Positions 34,598 through 43,799 of a stretch of DNA of 64,000 nucleotides are shown piece by piece. Location: the NCBI GenBank assembly GCA_016935555.1, contig JAFGQR010000118.1, positions 1 to 64,000 on the forward strand. The letters are read 5' to 3'. The position numbers were made by a program, and so were the translations under genes. The notes below the pieces were generated by a model that was given only the letters and a program-made list of their open reading frames with translations, had not been told where the DNA came from and made no database searches. Each line of letters begins with the position of its first letter. The stretch's first letter is position 1. This DNA is from Verrucomicrobiota bacterium (GTDB lineage: Bacteria > Verrucomicrobiota > Verrucomicrobiia > Limisphaerales > JAFGQR01).

Positions 34598-37291
34598 ATG
34601 GGCGATGCGCGCCACCATCCCGTTCCGAACCGCGAGCCGAGCCGGCCCGCGCCGGCGGCGCGTGCCGGGGCGACGCCGGCGCGGGGGGCGTGCCTGCCCG
34701 AACTGGTCGCGCCGGCCGGCGATTGGGACTGTGCGCGTGCTGCGGTTGAGAACGGTGCCGACGCCGTTTATTTCGGGCTTGAAAAGCACAACGCCCGGAT
34801 GCGCGCGCGGAACTTCACGATGTCGGATCTGCCGAAGCTGCTGGGGTATCTTCACGGCCGCGGGGTCAAGGGTTACGTGACCTTCAACACGCTGGTGTTC
34901 CCCGGCGAACTGGCCGAGGCTGAACAATGGCTGCGCGGCGTCATTGCCGTCGGCGCCGACGCCGCCATGGTGCAGGACATCGGCATCTGCCGCCTGATCC
35001 GCCGCCTCTCGCCCGATTTCCCCATTCACGCGTCCACCCAGATGACCGTCACCAGCGCCGCCGGCGTCGCGTTCGCGCGCGCGCTGGGGTGCGATCGGGT
35101 CGTGCTCGCACGCGAATGTTCGATCCGCGACATCGAGAGAATCCAAGCCGCCCTGGCGGCCTCCGGCGGGCCGGACCCGGTCTCCGGCGCCGCGCCCGGC
35201 CTGGAGATCTTCGTGCATGGCGCGCTGTGCGTGGCTTACTCAGGACAATGCCTGACCAGCGAATCGCTCGGCGGGCGCTCCGCCAACCGCGGTGTGTGCG
35301 CCCAGGCGTGTCGCATGCCCTATGTCCTGGTGGCCGACGGCCGGCCCGTGCCGCTCGGGGACCGCCGCTACCTGCTGAGCCCCCGCGATCTCGCCGGCCT
35401 CCAACTGCTGCCCCCACTGGCCCGCGCCGGCGTCGCCTCGCTGAAAATCGAGGGCCGCCTCAAGTCGCCGGAATATGTCGCCACCATCACGCGCATTTAC
35501 CGCGCCGCGCTGGACACCCTGGCTGCAGACCCTGCGGCGGCGACCGCCGATCGCCTGCCCGTGTCCGCACAGACCCGCTACGAGATGGAGATGGCGTTCT
35601 CGCGCGGGCTGCACACGGGCTGGATGGAGGGCGTCAACCACCGGGAACTTGTCCACGGGCGCTTCGGAAAGAAGCGCGGCGTGTTCCTGGGGCGCGTCAG
35701 CCGCATCCGCGGCGAGGCGGTTGCAGTGCGGCTGGCCGGACCGCTCAAGCCGGGCGACGGCGTCGTGTTCGATGCCGGACACCCGGAGCACCCCGAGGAA
35801 GGCGGGCGCGTCTACGAAGTCAGGCGCCGCGCTCCCCGGCGCCCCCAGCGGGCGGAGGAACCGGCGGACGAATGCTGGTTGGCGTTCGGCCGCGGCGACA
35901 TTGATTTCCGCCGGGTTCACGTGGGCGACAGCCTGTGGAAGACCAGCGACCCGGAACTCGATCGCCGGCTGCATCAAAGTTACCGCGACGGTCCGCCGCG
36001 CTTTCAACGCCCGCTGACGCTGCATGTCCGCGGCCATGCGGGCGAGCTCTTGACGCTCACCGCGCGCGACGAACTCGGGCACACCGTCACCCTGGTCTCC
36101 ACCATGCCCCTGGCGGCCGCCTCGACTCGGCCGCTGACCACGCCGCGCCTCCGCGACCAGCTGGGCCGCCTGGGCGGCACCCCCTTCCGCCTCGGAACAC
36201 TTCACAACGACCTGCCGCCCGACGTCATGCTCCCCGTCAGCGAACTGAACCGACTGCGACGCGACGCGGTCACACGCCTCGAGCACCAGCGCCGCCAGCC
36301 GCCGCGCTGGACACTGCACCCCGCCGCCGCGGCGGCCACGCCCGCCGAGCCTGCGTGTTCCCAGCCGCCGCGGGATCGAACAGAACCCGCCTCCCCGCTT
36401 GAGCCTCCCGAACTGGCCGTGCTCGTCCGCACGCCGCCCCAACTCGAAGCGGCGCTGCAGTGCGGCGCATCGCGCATCTATGCCGACTTCGAAGACCTCC
36501 GCAAATACCGCGAAGCCGTCCGCGCCGTTCGAAGCGCGCCCCGGCGCGGCGGGCCCGGCGCGGAGCCGGGGCCGCGTCCGGCGATCTGGGTGGCGCCGCC
36601 GCGGATTTTCAAGCCCGGAGAGGAATGGATGCTCGAGCAGGTGCGCTCCTGCGGCGCCGACGGCTACCTCGTGCGCAACTACGATCACCTGAGTTTTTTC
36701 GCCGGCTGCCGCTGTGTGGGGGATTTCCCGTTCAACGTCGCCAACCGGCTCAGCGCGGAACACCTCGTCCGGGGCCACGGGCTGGAGCGTGTGACCGTGT
36801 CCTACGATTTGAACATTTCAGAGTTGGACGCCCTGCTGCGCTCTGCGCCGCCGGCGTGGTTCGAGGTGACCCTTCACCAACACATGCCCATGTTTCACAT
36901 GGACCACTGCGTCTTCTGCGCCTTCCTGTCCCGGGGCGACGGCCCCGCCAACTGCGGCCGCCCGTGCGACCACCATGAGGTCCGCTTGCGGGACCGCGCG
37001 GGCGCCGACCATTTCGTGAGGGCCGACGCGGGCTGCCGCAACACCGTGTTCAACGCGCGCGCCCAGACGGGCGCCGAGTCCGTGGCGCGCCTGCTCGCCC
37101 GCGGGGCGCGCCAGTTCCGGATCGAATTCATGCAGGAGACGCCCGACCAGGCGGCGCGCACGATCGACAGCTACCGGGCGCTGCTGCAAGGCGAACGGTC
37201 GGGCGCGCATCTCCGGCGCGACCTGAAACTGATCAGCCAGCTCGGCGTCACCCGCAGCCCGGAGAATCGGAGGCGGGGTCGCGCCGCTTGA
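34598..37291 (+). CDS. Peptidase U32-family protein, RlhA/YdcP-like
   Basis: 897 residues from the ATG at 34598, the first start close to the conserved beginning LPELVAPAGDWDCARAAVENGADAVYFGL. U32 proteins such as TrhP and RlhA are RNA C5-hydroxylation factors, with RlhA acting on 23S rRNA. The U32 signature region is present (EIFVHGALCVAYSGQCLTS, followed by GRSANRGVCAQACRMPY), supplying the conserved cysteines. After the N-terminal barrel comes a DUF3656-like middle region. The C-terminal part repeats a barrel-like segment and ends with further cysteines (DHCVFCAFL, GPANCGRPCDHHEV). The length is well above TrhP (about 450) and matches the long RlhA-like subgroup better. The rRNA-modification role is inferred from the family. 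Confidence 0.75.
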   Translation: MGDARHHPVPNREPSRPAPAARAGATPARGACLPELVAPAGDWDCARAAVENGADAVYFGLEKHNARMRARNFTMSDLPKLLGYLHGRGVKGYVTFNTLVFPGELAEAEQWLRGVIAVGADAAMVQDIGICRLIRRLSPDFPIHASTQMTVTSAAGVAFARALGCDRVVLARECSIRDIERIQAALAASGGPDPVSGAAPGLEIFVHGALCVAYSGQCLTSESLGGRSANRGVCAQACRMPYVLVADGRPVPLGDRRYLLSPRDLAGLQLLPPLARAGVASLKIEGRLKSPEYVATITRIYRAALDTLAADPAAATADRLPVSAQTRYEMEMAFSRGLHTGWMEGVNHRELVHGRFGKKRGVFLGRVSRIRGEAVAVRLAGPLKPGDGVVFDAGHPEHPEEGGRVYEVRRRAPRRPQRAEEPADECWLAFGRGDIDFRRVHVGDSLWKTSDPELDRRLHQSYRDGPPRFQRPLTLHVRGHAGELLTLTARDELGHTVTLVSTMPLAAASTRPLTTPRLRDQLGRLGGTPFRLGTLHNDLPPDVMLPVSELNRLRRDAVTRLEHQRRQPPRWTLHPAAAAATPAEPACSQPPRDRTEPASPLEPPELAVLVRTPPQLEAALQCGASRIYADFEDLRKYREAVRAVRSAPRRGGPGAEPGPRPAIWVAPPRIFKPGEEWMLEQVRSCGADGYLVRNYDHLSFFAGCRCVGDFPFNVANRLSAEHLVRGHGLERVTVSYDLNISELDALLRSAPPAWFEVTLHQHMPMFHMDHCVFCAFLSRGDGPANCGRPCDHHEVRLRDRAGADHFVRADAGCRNTVFNARAQTGAESVARLLARGARQFRIEFMQETPDQAARTIDSYRALLQGERSGAHLRRDLKLISQLGVTRSPENRRRGRAA

Positions 37292-37326
37292 CCGGCTGCG
37301 GCACCTGAATCCGGGCGTTTCCCGGC

Positions 37327-37355
37327 TTGCGGGGGGGACGGGGTGGGGCTAGAAA
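37327..37355 (+). promoter_or_regulatory. Candidate promoter of dprA
   Basis: TTGCGG at 37327-37332 and TAGAAA at 37350-37355, separated by 17 bp. Only six bases (GGGGGC) lie between the -10-like box and the ATG, so the transcript would start at or next to the start codon. The G-run could instead be read as a weak ribosome-binding site. Confidence 0.45.
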
Positions 37356-37361
37356 GGGGGC

Positions 37362-38471
37362 ATGGATGCTCGGGAGGCGATGGTGGCGCTCAACATGATT
37401 GAAGGCATCGGGCCGGTGCGCGTGCGGCAACTGCTGGACCATTTCGGCGATGCGCCCTCGATCCTGCGTGCGCCGGCGTCGCGGCTGTTGCAGGTGCAGG
37501 GGATTGGGGAGGACACGGCCCGCGCGATTGCAGGCTGGGAATCCGCGGTGGATGTGCGTCGGGAATTGCAATGGATCGAGGAATTCGGCTGCCGCGTGGT
37601 CACGCCCTTGGACGACACGTATCCGGAGCTGCTTCGTCAGATTTATGATCCGCCGATCGTGTTGTATGTGAAGGGCACGCTCAGCCCGGGCGACAAGAAC
37701 GCGGTGGCCATCGTGGGGACGCGGCAGATGACGCATTACGGGCTGGAGACGGCACGCAGGCTGGGGTATCAACTGGGCTACGTGGGGGTCACAGTGGTGA
37801 GCGGCGGGGCGCGGGGCATTGACACGGCGGCGCATCAGGGGGCGCTGGCGGCCAAGGGGCGCACCTTTGCGGTGCTGGGCACGGGGATCAACCGGGTGTT
37901 TCCGCCCGAGAACGCCGAGGTGTTCGAGCGCATCGCCGCACACGGGGCGGTCCTGACCCAATTCCCGTTCAACCGTCCCCCCGACCGGCAATCCTTCCCG
38001 ATCCGGAATCGGATTGTGGCGGGGATGACGCTGGGCACGGTGGTGGTGGAGGCGCATGTGAACAGCGGGGCGCTGATCACGGCGAATTTTGCGACGGAAT
38101 ACGGGCGGCAGGTGTTTGCGGTGCCTGGCCGGATTGATTCGCCGCGCAGCAAGGGGTGCCACGAACTCATCAAAAAGGGCGCCAAATTGTGCGAAGGCGC
38201 CGAGGACATCCTCAGCGAGTTCGAGTATCTGTTCCCACCCTCGAACCGCCCGGCCGCGCCCAACGAAACCGGCGTGCTGCCGGCGCTGGAGCTCAACCCC
38301 AGCGAGCAGCGGGTTTACGCGCTGCTCTCCCTGGGCGAGGAAACCACCATGGACGACGTCATCCGGGGCAGCGGGCTGCCCAGCAGCACGGTGGCGGTGG
38401 CGTTGCTGAGCCTGGAAATGAAACGGCTCGTCAGGCAGTTGCCGGGAAAACGGTTTGTCCGGAATCGCTGA
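37362..38471 (+). CDS. dprA: DNA-processing protein DprA
   Basis: 369 residues. DprA binds incoming single-stranded DNA during natural transformation and loads RecA. Order of parts: residues 1-60 a helix-hairpin-helix/SAM-like N-terminus (LNMIEGIGPVRVRQLLDHFG, VQGIGEDTARAIAG); about 75-290 the Rossmann-like DNA_processg_A core (KNAVAIVGTRQMTHYG, VVSGGARGIDTAAHQGAL, FPIRNRIVAGM, VVVEAHVNSGALITA, FAVPGRIDSP, GCHELIKKGA); residues 310-369 a winged-helix DprA C-terminal domain. All signature motifs are intact and the length is normal. It stands alone between the U32 gene and the convergent DUF2959 gene. Together with the PilT and PilZ-like genes later in the window it is compatible with competence, though no other competence genes are visible. 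Confidence 0.93.
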   Translation: MDAREAMVALNMIEGIGPVRVRQLLDHFGDAPSILRAPASRLLQVQGIGEDTARAIAGWESAVDVRRELQWIEEFGCRVVTPLDDTYPELLRQIYDPPIVLYVKGTLSPGDKNAVAIVGTRQMTHYGLETARRLGYQLGYVGVTVVSGGARGIDTAAHQGALAAKGRTFAVLGTGINRVFPPENAEVFERIAAHGAVLTQFPFNRPPDRQSFPIRNRIVAGMTLGTVVVEAHVNSGALITANFATEYGRQVFAVPGRIDSPRSKGCHELIKKGAKLCEGAEDILSEFEYLFPPSNRPAAPNETGVLPALELNPSEQRVYALLSLGEETTMDDVIRGSGLPSSTVAVALLSLEMKRLVRQLPGKRFVRNR

Positions 38472-38502
38472 GGGGAACCGGAAGGCGGGCGCGGCGCCGG
38501 CG

Positions 38503-39180
38503 TCATTGCTCCAGGAGCGACAGGAACTTCTCGGTTTCCCGGATGGAATGGTTCATGGATTGAATCAGCTGGCCGATGCCGGTTTCGATGTTGCCCATCT
38601 CGGTTTTCAGGGATCCGATGGCCTGCGCGTTGAGGTTGTGCTTGAGGTAGAGCACGTAGTCCTTCATCTGGGCCAGCACCGGGTCCATGCCGGCTGCGGA
38701 TCGGGTCAGGGCGGCGTGAAGCTCGTCGTAGCGGGCGCGGGTGGCTTTGAGTTTCTCGGCGCTGGAGGCGCGCAGGCTGGAGCGCTGGATCTGCTGGAGT
38801 TCCTTCTCCCATTCGGCGAACAGGTCGCGGGCCACGCGTTCGACCTTGCCGATGCGGCTGTGGACATCGCCGGCTTGGGCCGCGCAATCGTCGTAATCGG
38901 CCTTGAACGCGTTGTATTTGGTCTCGAGTTCGCCTCCCTGGAAGCCGGTGAGCGCCTGGAGCTGGGCCAGCGCATCTTGGAATTGGGTGGCAGCCTGCTG
39001 GTTCTCCTGGCTGGCCTCGGTGAGCGCGCTGCGAAGCAGGTCGCGCTTGTGTTTGCCGAATGACTCCATGACGGCGTAATACGAGCTGCGGCAGCCGGTG
39101 GCGCACAAGGCGACGATCACCAAGCCGAGCGTCCAGCGGACGGCAGCCTGCGGGAGGCGGGGAGAGGGCCGGGGGATCAT
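38503..39180 (-). CDS. DUF2959-family lipoprotein
   Basis: 225 residues. The N-terminal hydrophobic segment LGLVIVALCATGCRSSYY ends in a lipobox-like ATGC, so the protein should be a lipid-anchored envelope protein. The remainder is helical and charged (YAVMESFGKHKRDLL, SRIGKVERVARDLFAEWEKEL, IGQLIQSMNHSIRETEKFL), matching the DUF2959 family, of unknown function. The ATG lies 12 bases behind the stop of mscS on the same strand, so the two are probably one operon. Confidence 0.8.
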   Translation of the reverse strand: MIPRPSPRLPQAAVRWTLGLVIVALCATGCRSSYYAVMESFGKHKRDLLRSALTEASQENQQAATQFQDALAQLQALTGFQGGELETKYNAFKADYDDCAAQAGDVHSRIGKVERVARDLFAEWEKELQQIQRSSLRASSAEKLKATRARYDELHAALTRSAAGMDPVLAQMKDYVLYLKHNLNAQAIGSLKTEMGNIETGIGQLIQSMNHSIRETEKFLSLLEQ

Positions 39181-39192
39181 GGGGGAGGAGGA

Positions 39193-40044
39193 TTAGGATT
39201 GCTGGAACAGATGCACATCGCGCTGCGGGAACGGGATGCTGATGCCTTCGGCGTCGAAGGTCAGCTTCACCTTCTCGGTGGTCTCAAACTTGAACGGCCA
39301 GTAGGCGTTCGGCCTCACCCAGGCGCGCATGATGAAGTTCACGCTGCTGTCGGCCAGCTCGCTCACGAGGATTTCCGCAGGCGGCTCTTTGAGGACGCGG
39401 GGGTCTGCCTCGACGATGCGCTGGAGAACGGCTTTGACCTTGCGGAGGTCGTCGCCGTAGCTGACGCCGAAGACCAGGTCGATGCGCCGGGTTTCGTTGG
39501 CGGAGTAATTGATGATGTTGTCGTTGGTGAGTTTGCTGTTGGGGACGATGACGCGGCGGTTGTCGGGGGTGTTGAGGATGGTGTTGAACACCTGCATCTC
39601 GTCCACAATGCCGGCGGTGCCGGCGCCTTCGATGTAATCGCCCTTCTTGAACGGGCGCAGCACGATCAGCAGGAAGCCGGCGGCGAAGTTCGACAGCGAG
39701 CCCTGCAGCGCCAGGCCGATCGCCAGGCCCGCGGCGCCAATCACCGCCACCGCCGACGTGGTGGGCACCCCGGCAATGCTCAGGGCCGCCATGATCACCA
39801 GCACCACGAGGGACACGTGCGTCAGGTTGACAAGAAAGGAAACGATGATGGAGTCCACCTTGCGCTGCGTCAGCAGCCGCCGGATGAGCGACTTGATGAT
39901 CCGCGCCATGTACACACCCGCCAGCAGCACGACCACGGCGCCCACAATCTTCAGACCGTAAGCCGCCACCATGTCCTTGATCATGTTTAGTGTCGTCGTC
40001 AACGCCTGCTCATTCATACTCGTCCAATCCCGCATCGAATCCAT
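39193..40044 (-). CDS. mscS: Small-conductance mechanosensitive channel MscS
   Basis: 283 residues from the ATG at 40044. The frame is open for another 68 codons, but that extension reads through the 40226 inverted-repeat arm and has no family similarity; 40035 and 40017 are alternative starts. MscS opens under membrane tension to release osmolytes. Visible: TM1 at about 25-45 (KIVGAVVVLLAGVYMARII), TM2 near 65-85 (VSLVVLVIMAALSIAGV) and TM3 with the channel helix AVIGAAGLAIGLALQGSLSNFAAGFLL. The beta domain (PFKKGDYIEG, VFNTILNTPDNRRVIVPN, NYSANETRRIDLVFGVSY) and C-terminal domain follow. Length and motifs match the E. coli-type channel. It is followed by the DUF2959 lipoprotein gene. Confidence 0.92.
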   Translation of the reverse strand: MDSMRDWTSMNEQALTTTLNMIKDMVAAYGLKIVGAVVVLLAGVYMARIIKSLIRRLLTQRKVDSIIVSFLVNLTHVSLVVLVIMAALSIAGVPTTSAVAVIGAAGLAIGLALQGSLSNFAAGFLLIVLRPFKKGDYIEGAGTAGIVDEMQVFNTILNTPDNRRVIVPNSKLTNDNIINYSANETRRIDLVFGVSYGDDLRKVKAVLQRIVEADPRVLKEPPAEILVSELADSSVNFIMRAWVRPNAYWPFKFETTEKVKLTFDAEGISIPFPQRDVHLFQQS

Positions 40045-40225
40045 TTCATTCCCATTCCCCCGTCCCACGCCGCGGCGCATCCGGCACGCCGCAATCCCGC
40101 GGCGGCTGGCCTCGGGAACGGCCGCAGTATGCAGGCCGACCCGCCCGCAAGTCCACGGAATTCTGGCAGCGGAATTCTGGTGGCGGCGAGGGCGAGCCGC
40201 GGTGCGATGGGGTCCGGGGATGATC

Positions 40226-40382
40226 GGGGTCAGCCCTTGATTTAGCACTTAGCGATCCGGTTTGCCATCGGCCCGATTCCTCATCCCCGCTGCCGCTTCA
40301 CGGATCGGTCTTCCCGTTCTCATGCCCAACCGCTGTGCCATCTGCCCAAACGTAGTAAAGTGCTAAATCAAGGGCTGACCCC
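40226..40382. repeat. 157-bp element with perfect 25-bp inverted repeats (GGGGTCAGCCC... ends)
   Basis: Arms 40226-40250 and 40358-40382 are exact reverse complements (25 of 25) around 107 bp of unique non-coding DNA. The gap between the mscS start (40044) and recG end (40435) contains this element and nothing else recognisable. Ends GGGGTCA/TGACCCC match the palindrome at 16116-16183, suggesting two members of one REPIN/MITE-like family. In both directions the arms read MLNQGLTP, which creates misleading extended starts for neighbouring frames. Confidence 0.8.
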
Positions 40383-40434
40383 AAGCCTCAGAAAAATCTC
40401 TCGCCGCGAAGGGACAGCTTATTTCTTGACGGAC

Positions 40435-42459
40435 CTAAGGAGCGCCCCGGTGGGGAGGCGGTTTGAGCAGCGTCCGGGCGAGAAGGCGTGCGCGTTCGAT
40501 GAGCGCGAGGTCGTTGGCGAGGTCGCCGAAGCGGAAGGGGGGCAGGCCGCTCTGGGCTTGGCCCAGCAGTTCGCCAGGCCCGCGCAGTTGCAGGTCGGCC
40601 TCGGCGAGACGGAAGCCGTCTGTGGTTTGCTCCATGACGCGGAGGCGCTCGCGGGCTTCGGGCGATTTGAGGTGGGCGACCAGGATGCAATAGGATTCGT
40701 GGGGGCCGCGGCCGATGCGTCCGCGGAGCTGGTGGAGCTGGGCCAGGCCGAACTGCTCGGCGTTTTCAATCAGCATCACCGTGGCGTTGGGCACATCGAC
40801 GCCGACCTCGACGATTGAGGTGGCCACCAGCACCCGCGTCCGGTTGGCGCGGAACGCCGCCATCACCCGCTCCTTCTCGGCCGTGCGCAGCCGCCCGTGG
40901 AGCAGGCCGACCGGGTGCGGCGCGAAGACTGTTTTGAGGCGTTCGAACTCGCGGGTGACGGCCTTGATGCCGGCGAGGGTGTCGGCTTCCTCGGCGCGCG
41001 GGTAGACGACGTAGGCCTGGCGTCCGGCATCGATCTGCTGTCGGACGAACGCGTGCACCCTGGCAAGCTGCTGGGCGCCGCGCACAAACGTCCGCAGGCG
41101 TCCCCGGCCGGGTGGGAGCTGATCGATGACGGAGAGATCGAGATCGCCGTAGAGGGTGAGGCCCAGGGTGCGCGGGATGGGGGTGGCCGTCATGACCAGC
41201 ACGTGGGGGTAGTGTCCTTTGCGCACGAGACGCTCCCGCTGGGCGACGCCGAACTTGTGTTGTTCGTCGATGATCACCAGCCCGAGACGTTCCACCGCAA
41301 AGGCGTCCTCGATCAGCGCGTGCGTTCCGATCGCCAGTCCCGCGGTCCCCTCCGCAGGCGCCGCGGGCGCCGCGCCCGGGGCGGACCCGGCCTGGGGGGG
41401 CTTGCGGCTGGCGGTGTGGAGGCGCACGGGGATCTTCAATGGCCCAAACCAGTGCAGCATGGTCCGATAATGCTGTTCCGCCAGGATCTCCGTGGGCGCC
41501 ATCAGCGCGACATGGTAGCCGCTTTCGACCGCCATGAGGGCGGCGCAGGCGGCGACGACGGTTTTGCCGGAGCCGACGTCTCCTTGGAGCAGCCGCCGCA
41601 TGGGCTGCGCGCCGTTCAAGTCGTGGCGGATCTCGCGCAGCACGCGGGTTTGAGCGGCTGTGAGGGTGAAGCCCAGGGCGGCCAGGAAGGGTTTGATGAG
41701 CCGGTTGGTGCCGGCGCAGGGCAGCGCCACGGCGTGGGTTTGCAAGTGGCGGCGGCGGCGCTGGATGCCCAACTGCAGGTCCAGGAACTCGTCCAGGGCC
41801 AGCCGCGTGCGGGCCTGCTCGGGATCGTCGGGCGACTCGGGCCGGTGCAGCTGCCGCAACGCCCGCGCGCTGCCGGGCAGATCGGCGACCCGCAAGTCCG
41901 GGAAGGGCTCGAGCCGGCCGGCCGGGCACGCCTCCAGGACCCGCCAGACCAACCCGCGCAGCCAGCGCTGCGGCACGCCCTCCGTGAGCGGATACACCGG
42001 CACGATCCGGTCCATGTGGATGGACGTTTCCTCGCCGGGCTCGGCCACCTCGGTTTCGGGGTGGTCCATCGTGCGGGGTTTCATCCCGGCCATCCGTCCA
42101 AACACCATCACCTCGGCGCCCTGGTGGAAATAGTGCTCCATGAACGGCAGGTTCCACCACCGGCAATGCAGACGCCCCGTGCCGTCCTCGAGGATGATCT
42201 CGAACACGGACTGGCTGCGGTGGCGGAACCACTTCAAACCCTGCGCGACGATCCGGCCGCGTGTGGCCGCCGCCTCGCCCATTCGAAGATCCCCAATGGC
42301 CGTCCAGTGCCGGCGATCCTCATACCGACGGGGCCGATGCCGCAGGAGGTCGCCCACCGTGCGTATCCCCAGCCGCGCAAGCTGCGCGGCCCGCTCCGGC
42401 CCCACGCCGCTCAGGCGCGTGACTGGCGTCTCCGGGAAAAGATCCACCTGCTTTGGCAC
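40435..42459 (-). CDS. recG: ATP-dependent DNA helicase RecG
   Basis: 674 residues from a GTG start at 42459. RecG remodels stalled replication forks and branched DNA. N-terminal wedge/OB region: LSGVGPERAAQLARLGI and WWNLPFMEHYFHQGAEVMVFG. Helicase core: Walker A LQGDVGSGKT near residue 293, MAPTEILAEQH, the DEQH-type box IIDEQHKFGVAQR near 396, TATPIPRTLGLTLYGDLD, then YVVYPRAEEAD, LLHGRLRTAEKERVMAAF, VLVATSIVEVGVDVPNAT and QLRGRIGRG. The C-terminal RecG tail (GPGELLGQAQSGLPPF) is present. Length is normal. A -10-like TATAAC sits six bases before the GTG. The gap 42460-42742 upstream has no gene. Confidence 0.95.
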   Translation of the reverse strand: MPKQVDLFPETPVTRLSGVGPERAAQLARLGIRTVGDLLRHRPRRYEDRRHWTAIGDLRMGEAAATRGRIVAQGLKWFRHRSQSVFEIILEDGTGRLHCRWWNLPFMEHYFHQGAEVMVFGRMAGMKPRTMDHPETEVAEPGEETSIHMDRIVPVYPLTEGVPQRWLRGLVWRVLEACPAGRLEPFPDLRVADLPGSARALRQLHRPESPDDPEQARTRLALDEFLDLQLGIQRRRRHLQTHAVALPCAGTNRLIKPFLAALGFTLTAAQTRVLREIRHDLNGAQPMRRLLQGDVGSGKTVVAACAALMAVESGYHVALMAPTEILAEQHYRTMLHWFGPLKIPVRLHTASRKPPQAGSAPGAAPAAPAEGTAGLAIGTHALIEDAFAVERLGLVIIDEQHKFGVAQRERLVRKGHYPHVLVMTATPIPRTLGLTLYGDLDLSVIDQLPPGRGRLRTFVRGAQQLARVHAFVRQQIDAGRQAYVVYPRAEEADTLAGIKAVTREFERLKTVFAPHPVGLLHGRLRTAEKERVMAAFRANRTRVLVATSIVEVGVDVPNATVMLIENAEQFGLAQLHQLRGRIGRGPHESYCILVAHLKSPEARERLRVMEQTTDGFRLAEADLQLRGPGELLGQAQSGLPPFRFGDLANDLALIERARLLARTLLKPPPHRGAP

Positions 42460-42465
42460 GCCGCA

Positions 42466-42496
42466 GTTATAGGGAGCCGCCGGGGGGCACTCGCAA
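42466..42496 (-). promoter_or_regulatory. Candidate leaderless promoter of recG
   Basis: On the minus strand, TTGCGA (42496-42491) and TATAAC (42471-42466) are 19 bp apart, a long spacer. Only TGCGGC separates the TATAAC box from the GTG start, with no room for a ribosome-binding site. Confidence 0.45.
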
Positions 42497-42742
42497 GCGA
42501 AAACGTCTCCTCAAAAAACAATGACGGCTAACACAGACGCGCGGAATTTACCGGAGTTCTAAAGCCGCATTCCCGGACTATGTTAGCCGCAGGAAATGTA
42601 GCGTCTCGTCCTGGGAATTCAATCCTTTTTTTAAACTTTGATGAAGCGCTCCAAGGCCGCCGGCAGGCCGCGACGCCGGAGTTTTGCCTGCAACGCTCGG
42701 GCACAAACGCGTCCCCGGAACCCGCGGGAAACCGGCGCCGGG

Positions 42743-43054
42743 CTATTTGCGGGCGGATTTATGGGTCGCCGGGGCGGTGGCGGTTGCGGCCGGCGCGTCT
42801 GCGGCCTCCTTCTTCCAGGTGCGCCGCGGGGGTTTGATGATGAGACCTTTTTTGATGGCGCGGGTGGTGACGCGGACATAGCGGGTCTCGCCGTTGACGA
42901 CGGCTTTGACGCGTTGCAGGTTGGGCAGGAAGCGGCGCTTGGTGATGGCCGTGATGTGCGTGCCGATGCCGCCCTCTTTCTTGGGTTTGCCACTGCGCCA
43001 AATCTTGCTGCCCTTGATGGGGCGCTTGCCGGTCAATTCACAGGTCCGCGACAT
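42743..43054 (-). CDS. rpmB: 50S ribosomal protein L28
   Basis: 103 residues. The opening SRTCELTGKRPIKGSKIWRS and the block ITKRRFLPNLQRVKAVV, VNGETRYVRVTTRAIKKGLI are typical L28. Only one of the cysteines found in zinc-binding L28 forms is present, so this is a zinc-independent version. After residue 80 there is an extra Lys/Ala-rich tail (KKEAADAPAATATAPATHK), longer than the usual 78-residue form. It is the last gene of the rpoZ-smpB-ribE-rpmB series, 58 bp behind ribE. Confidence 0.93.
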   Translation of the reverse strand: MSRTCELTGKRPIKGSKIWRSGKPKKEGGIGTHITAITKRRFLPNLQRVKAVVNGETRYVRVTTRAIKKGLIIKPPRRTWKKEAADAPAATATAPATHKSARK

Positions 43055-43112
43055 AACGTTGCTTTGTTAAAAGGACGCGGACACTACGGGGTGGAGACGC
43101 GGGATGCAAGGA

Positions 43113-43742
43113 TTATTTGCGCGTTTTTCGGGGGGTTTTGACCATTTGCGCGAAAAACCGGTCGACATATTTGCCCAGAAGATCGGCTTCGAGATTGACG
43201 CGGTCTCCGGCGCGGCGTTCGCACAGCGCAGTCACCTCGTAGGTGTGCGGGATGATCCAGATCCGGCAGCCGCGGGGGAGCACCTTGGCGATCGTGAGGC
43301 TGATGCCGTCGACGGCGATGGATCCCTTGTAGACCATGTAGCGCATGACCTCGGGCGGCAGCTTCAAATCAAGCACCCAGTCGGCTCCAGACCGTTCCCA
43401 GCGCTCAATGGCCCCCTGGCCGTCCACATGCCCCGTCACAAAATGACCGTCCAGCCGCCCATCGGCCCGCAGCGGTCGCTCCAGGTTGACCCGCGACCCC
43501 ACCCGCACCGCCGACAAGTTGGTCTTGTCCCACGTCTCCTGCAACAAATCGAACCCGAGCTGCTTGCCACCCCGGGCGGGAGCGACGCGGACGACAGTAA
43601 GACAGCAGCCGTTGACCGCGAGGCTGTCGCCCGGCCGGATCCCCCGGACGCAAACCCGGGCGTGCACGGTCAAACGAATGCCGCGGGGATTTTTTTGGAT
43701 GTGACGGACGATGCCGGATTCTTCAACGATGCCAGTGAACAT
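43113..43742 (-). CDS. ribE: Riboflavin synthase alpha chain
   Basis: 209 residues. The enzyme dismutates two 6,7-dimethyl-8-ribityllumazine molecules to riboflavin. The hallmark start MFTGIVEESG and the duplicated lumazine-binding domains are visible: first half with GDSLAVNGCCLTV and HFVTGHVDG, second half with GSIAVDGISLTIA and IPHTYEVTAL. Length is normal. No FMN riboswitch is visible upstream; the gene sits inside a run with smpB (57-bp gap) and rpmB, so it is probably cotranscribed with translation genes. Confidence 0.95.
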   Translation of the reverse strand: MFTGIVEESGIVRHIQKNPRGIRLTVHARVCVRGIRPGDSLAVNGCCLTVVRVAPARGGKQLGFDLLQETWDKTNLSAVRVGSRVNLERPLRADGRLDGHFVTGHVDGQGAIERWERSGADWVLDLKLPPEVMRYMVYKGSIAVDGISLTIAKVLPRGCRIWIIPHTYEVTALCERRAGDRVNLEADLLGKYVDRFFAQMVKTPRKTRK

Positions 43743-43799
43743 AAAGCGGGAGAGGGAACCTTCGGGGAGGCAGACGCGCGGGGGCGGCTTGAGCCGGGC

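Noticed and set aside
16116-40382. Transposase or insertion sequence behind the palindromic elements
   Set aside because: No frame with an IS200/RAYT-type HUH or other transposase signature was found in the window; the elements are non-autonomous if mobile at all.
40360-40818. Plus-strand frame starting MLNQGLTP in the inverted repeat
   Set aside because: The start lies in the repeat arm and the rest runs antisense to recG. The identical MLNQGLTP on the other arm shows it is a by-product of the palindrome.
43743-43799. FMN riboswitch before ribE
   Set aside because: Only 57 bp separate ribE from smpB, too short for the element, and no conserved core was recognised.
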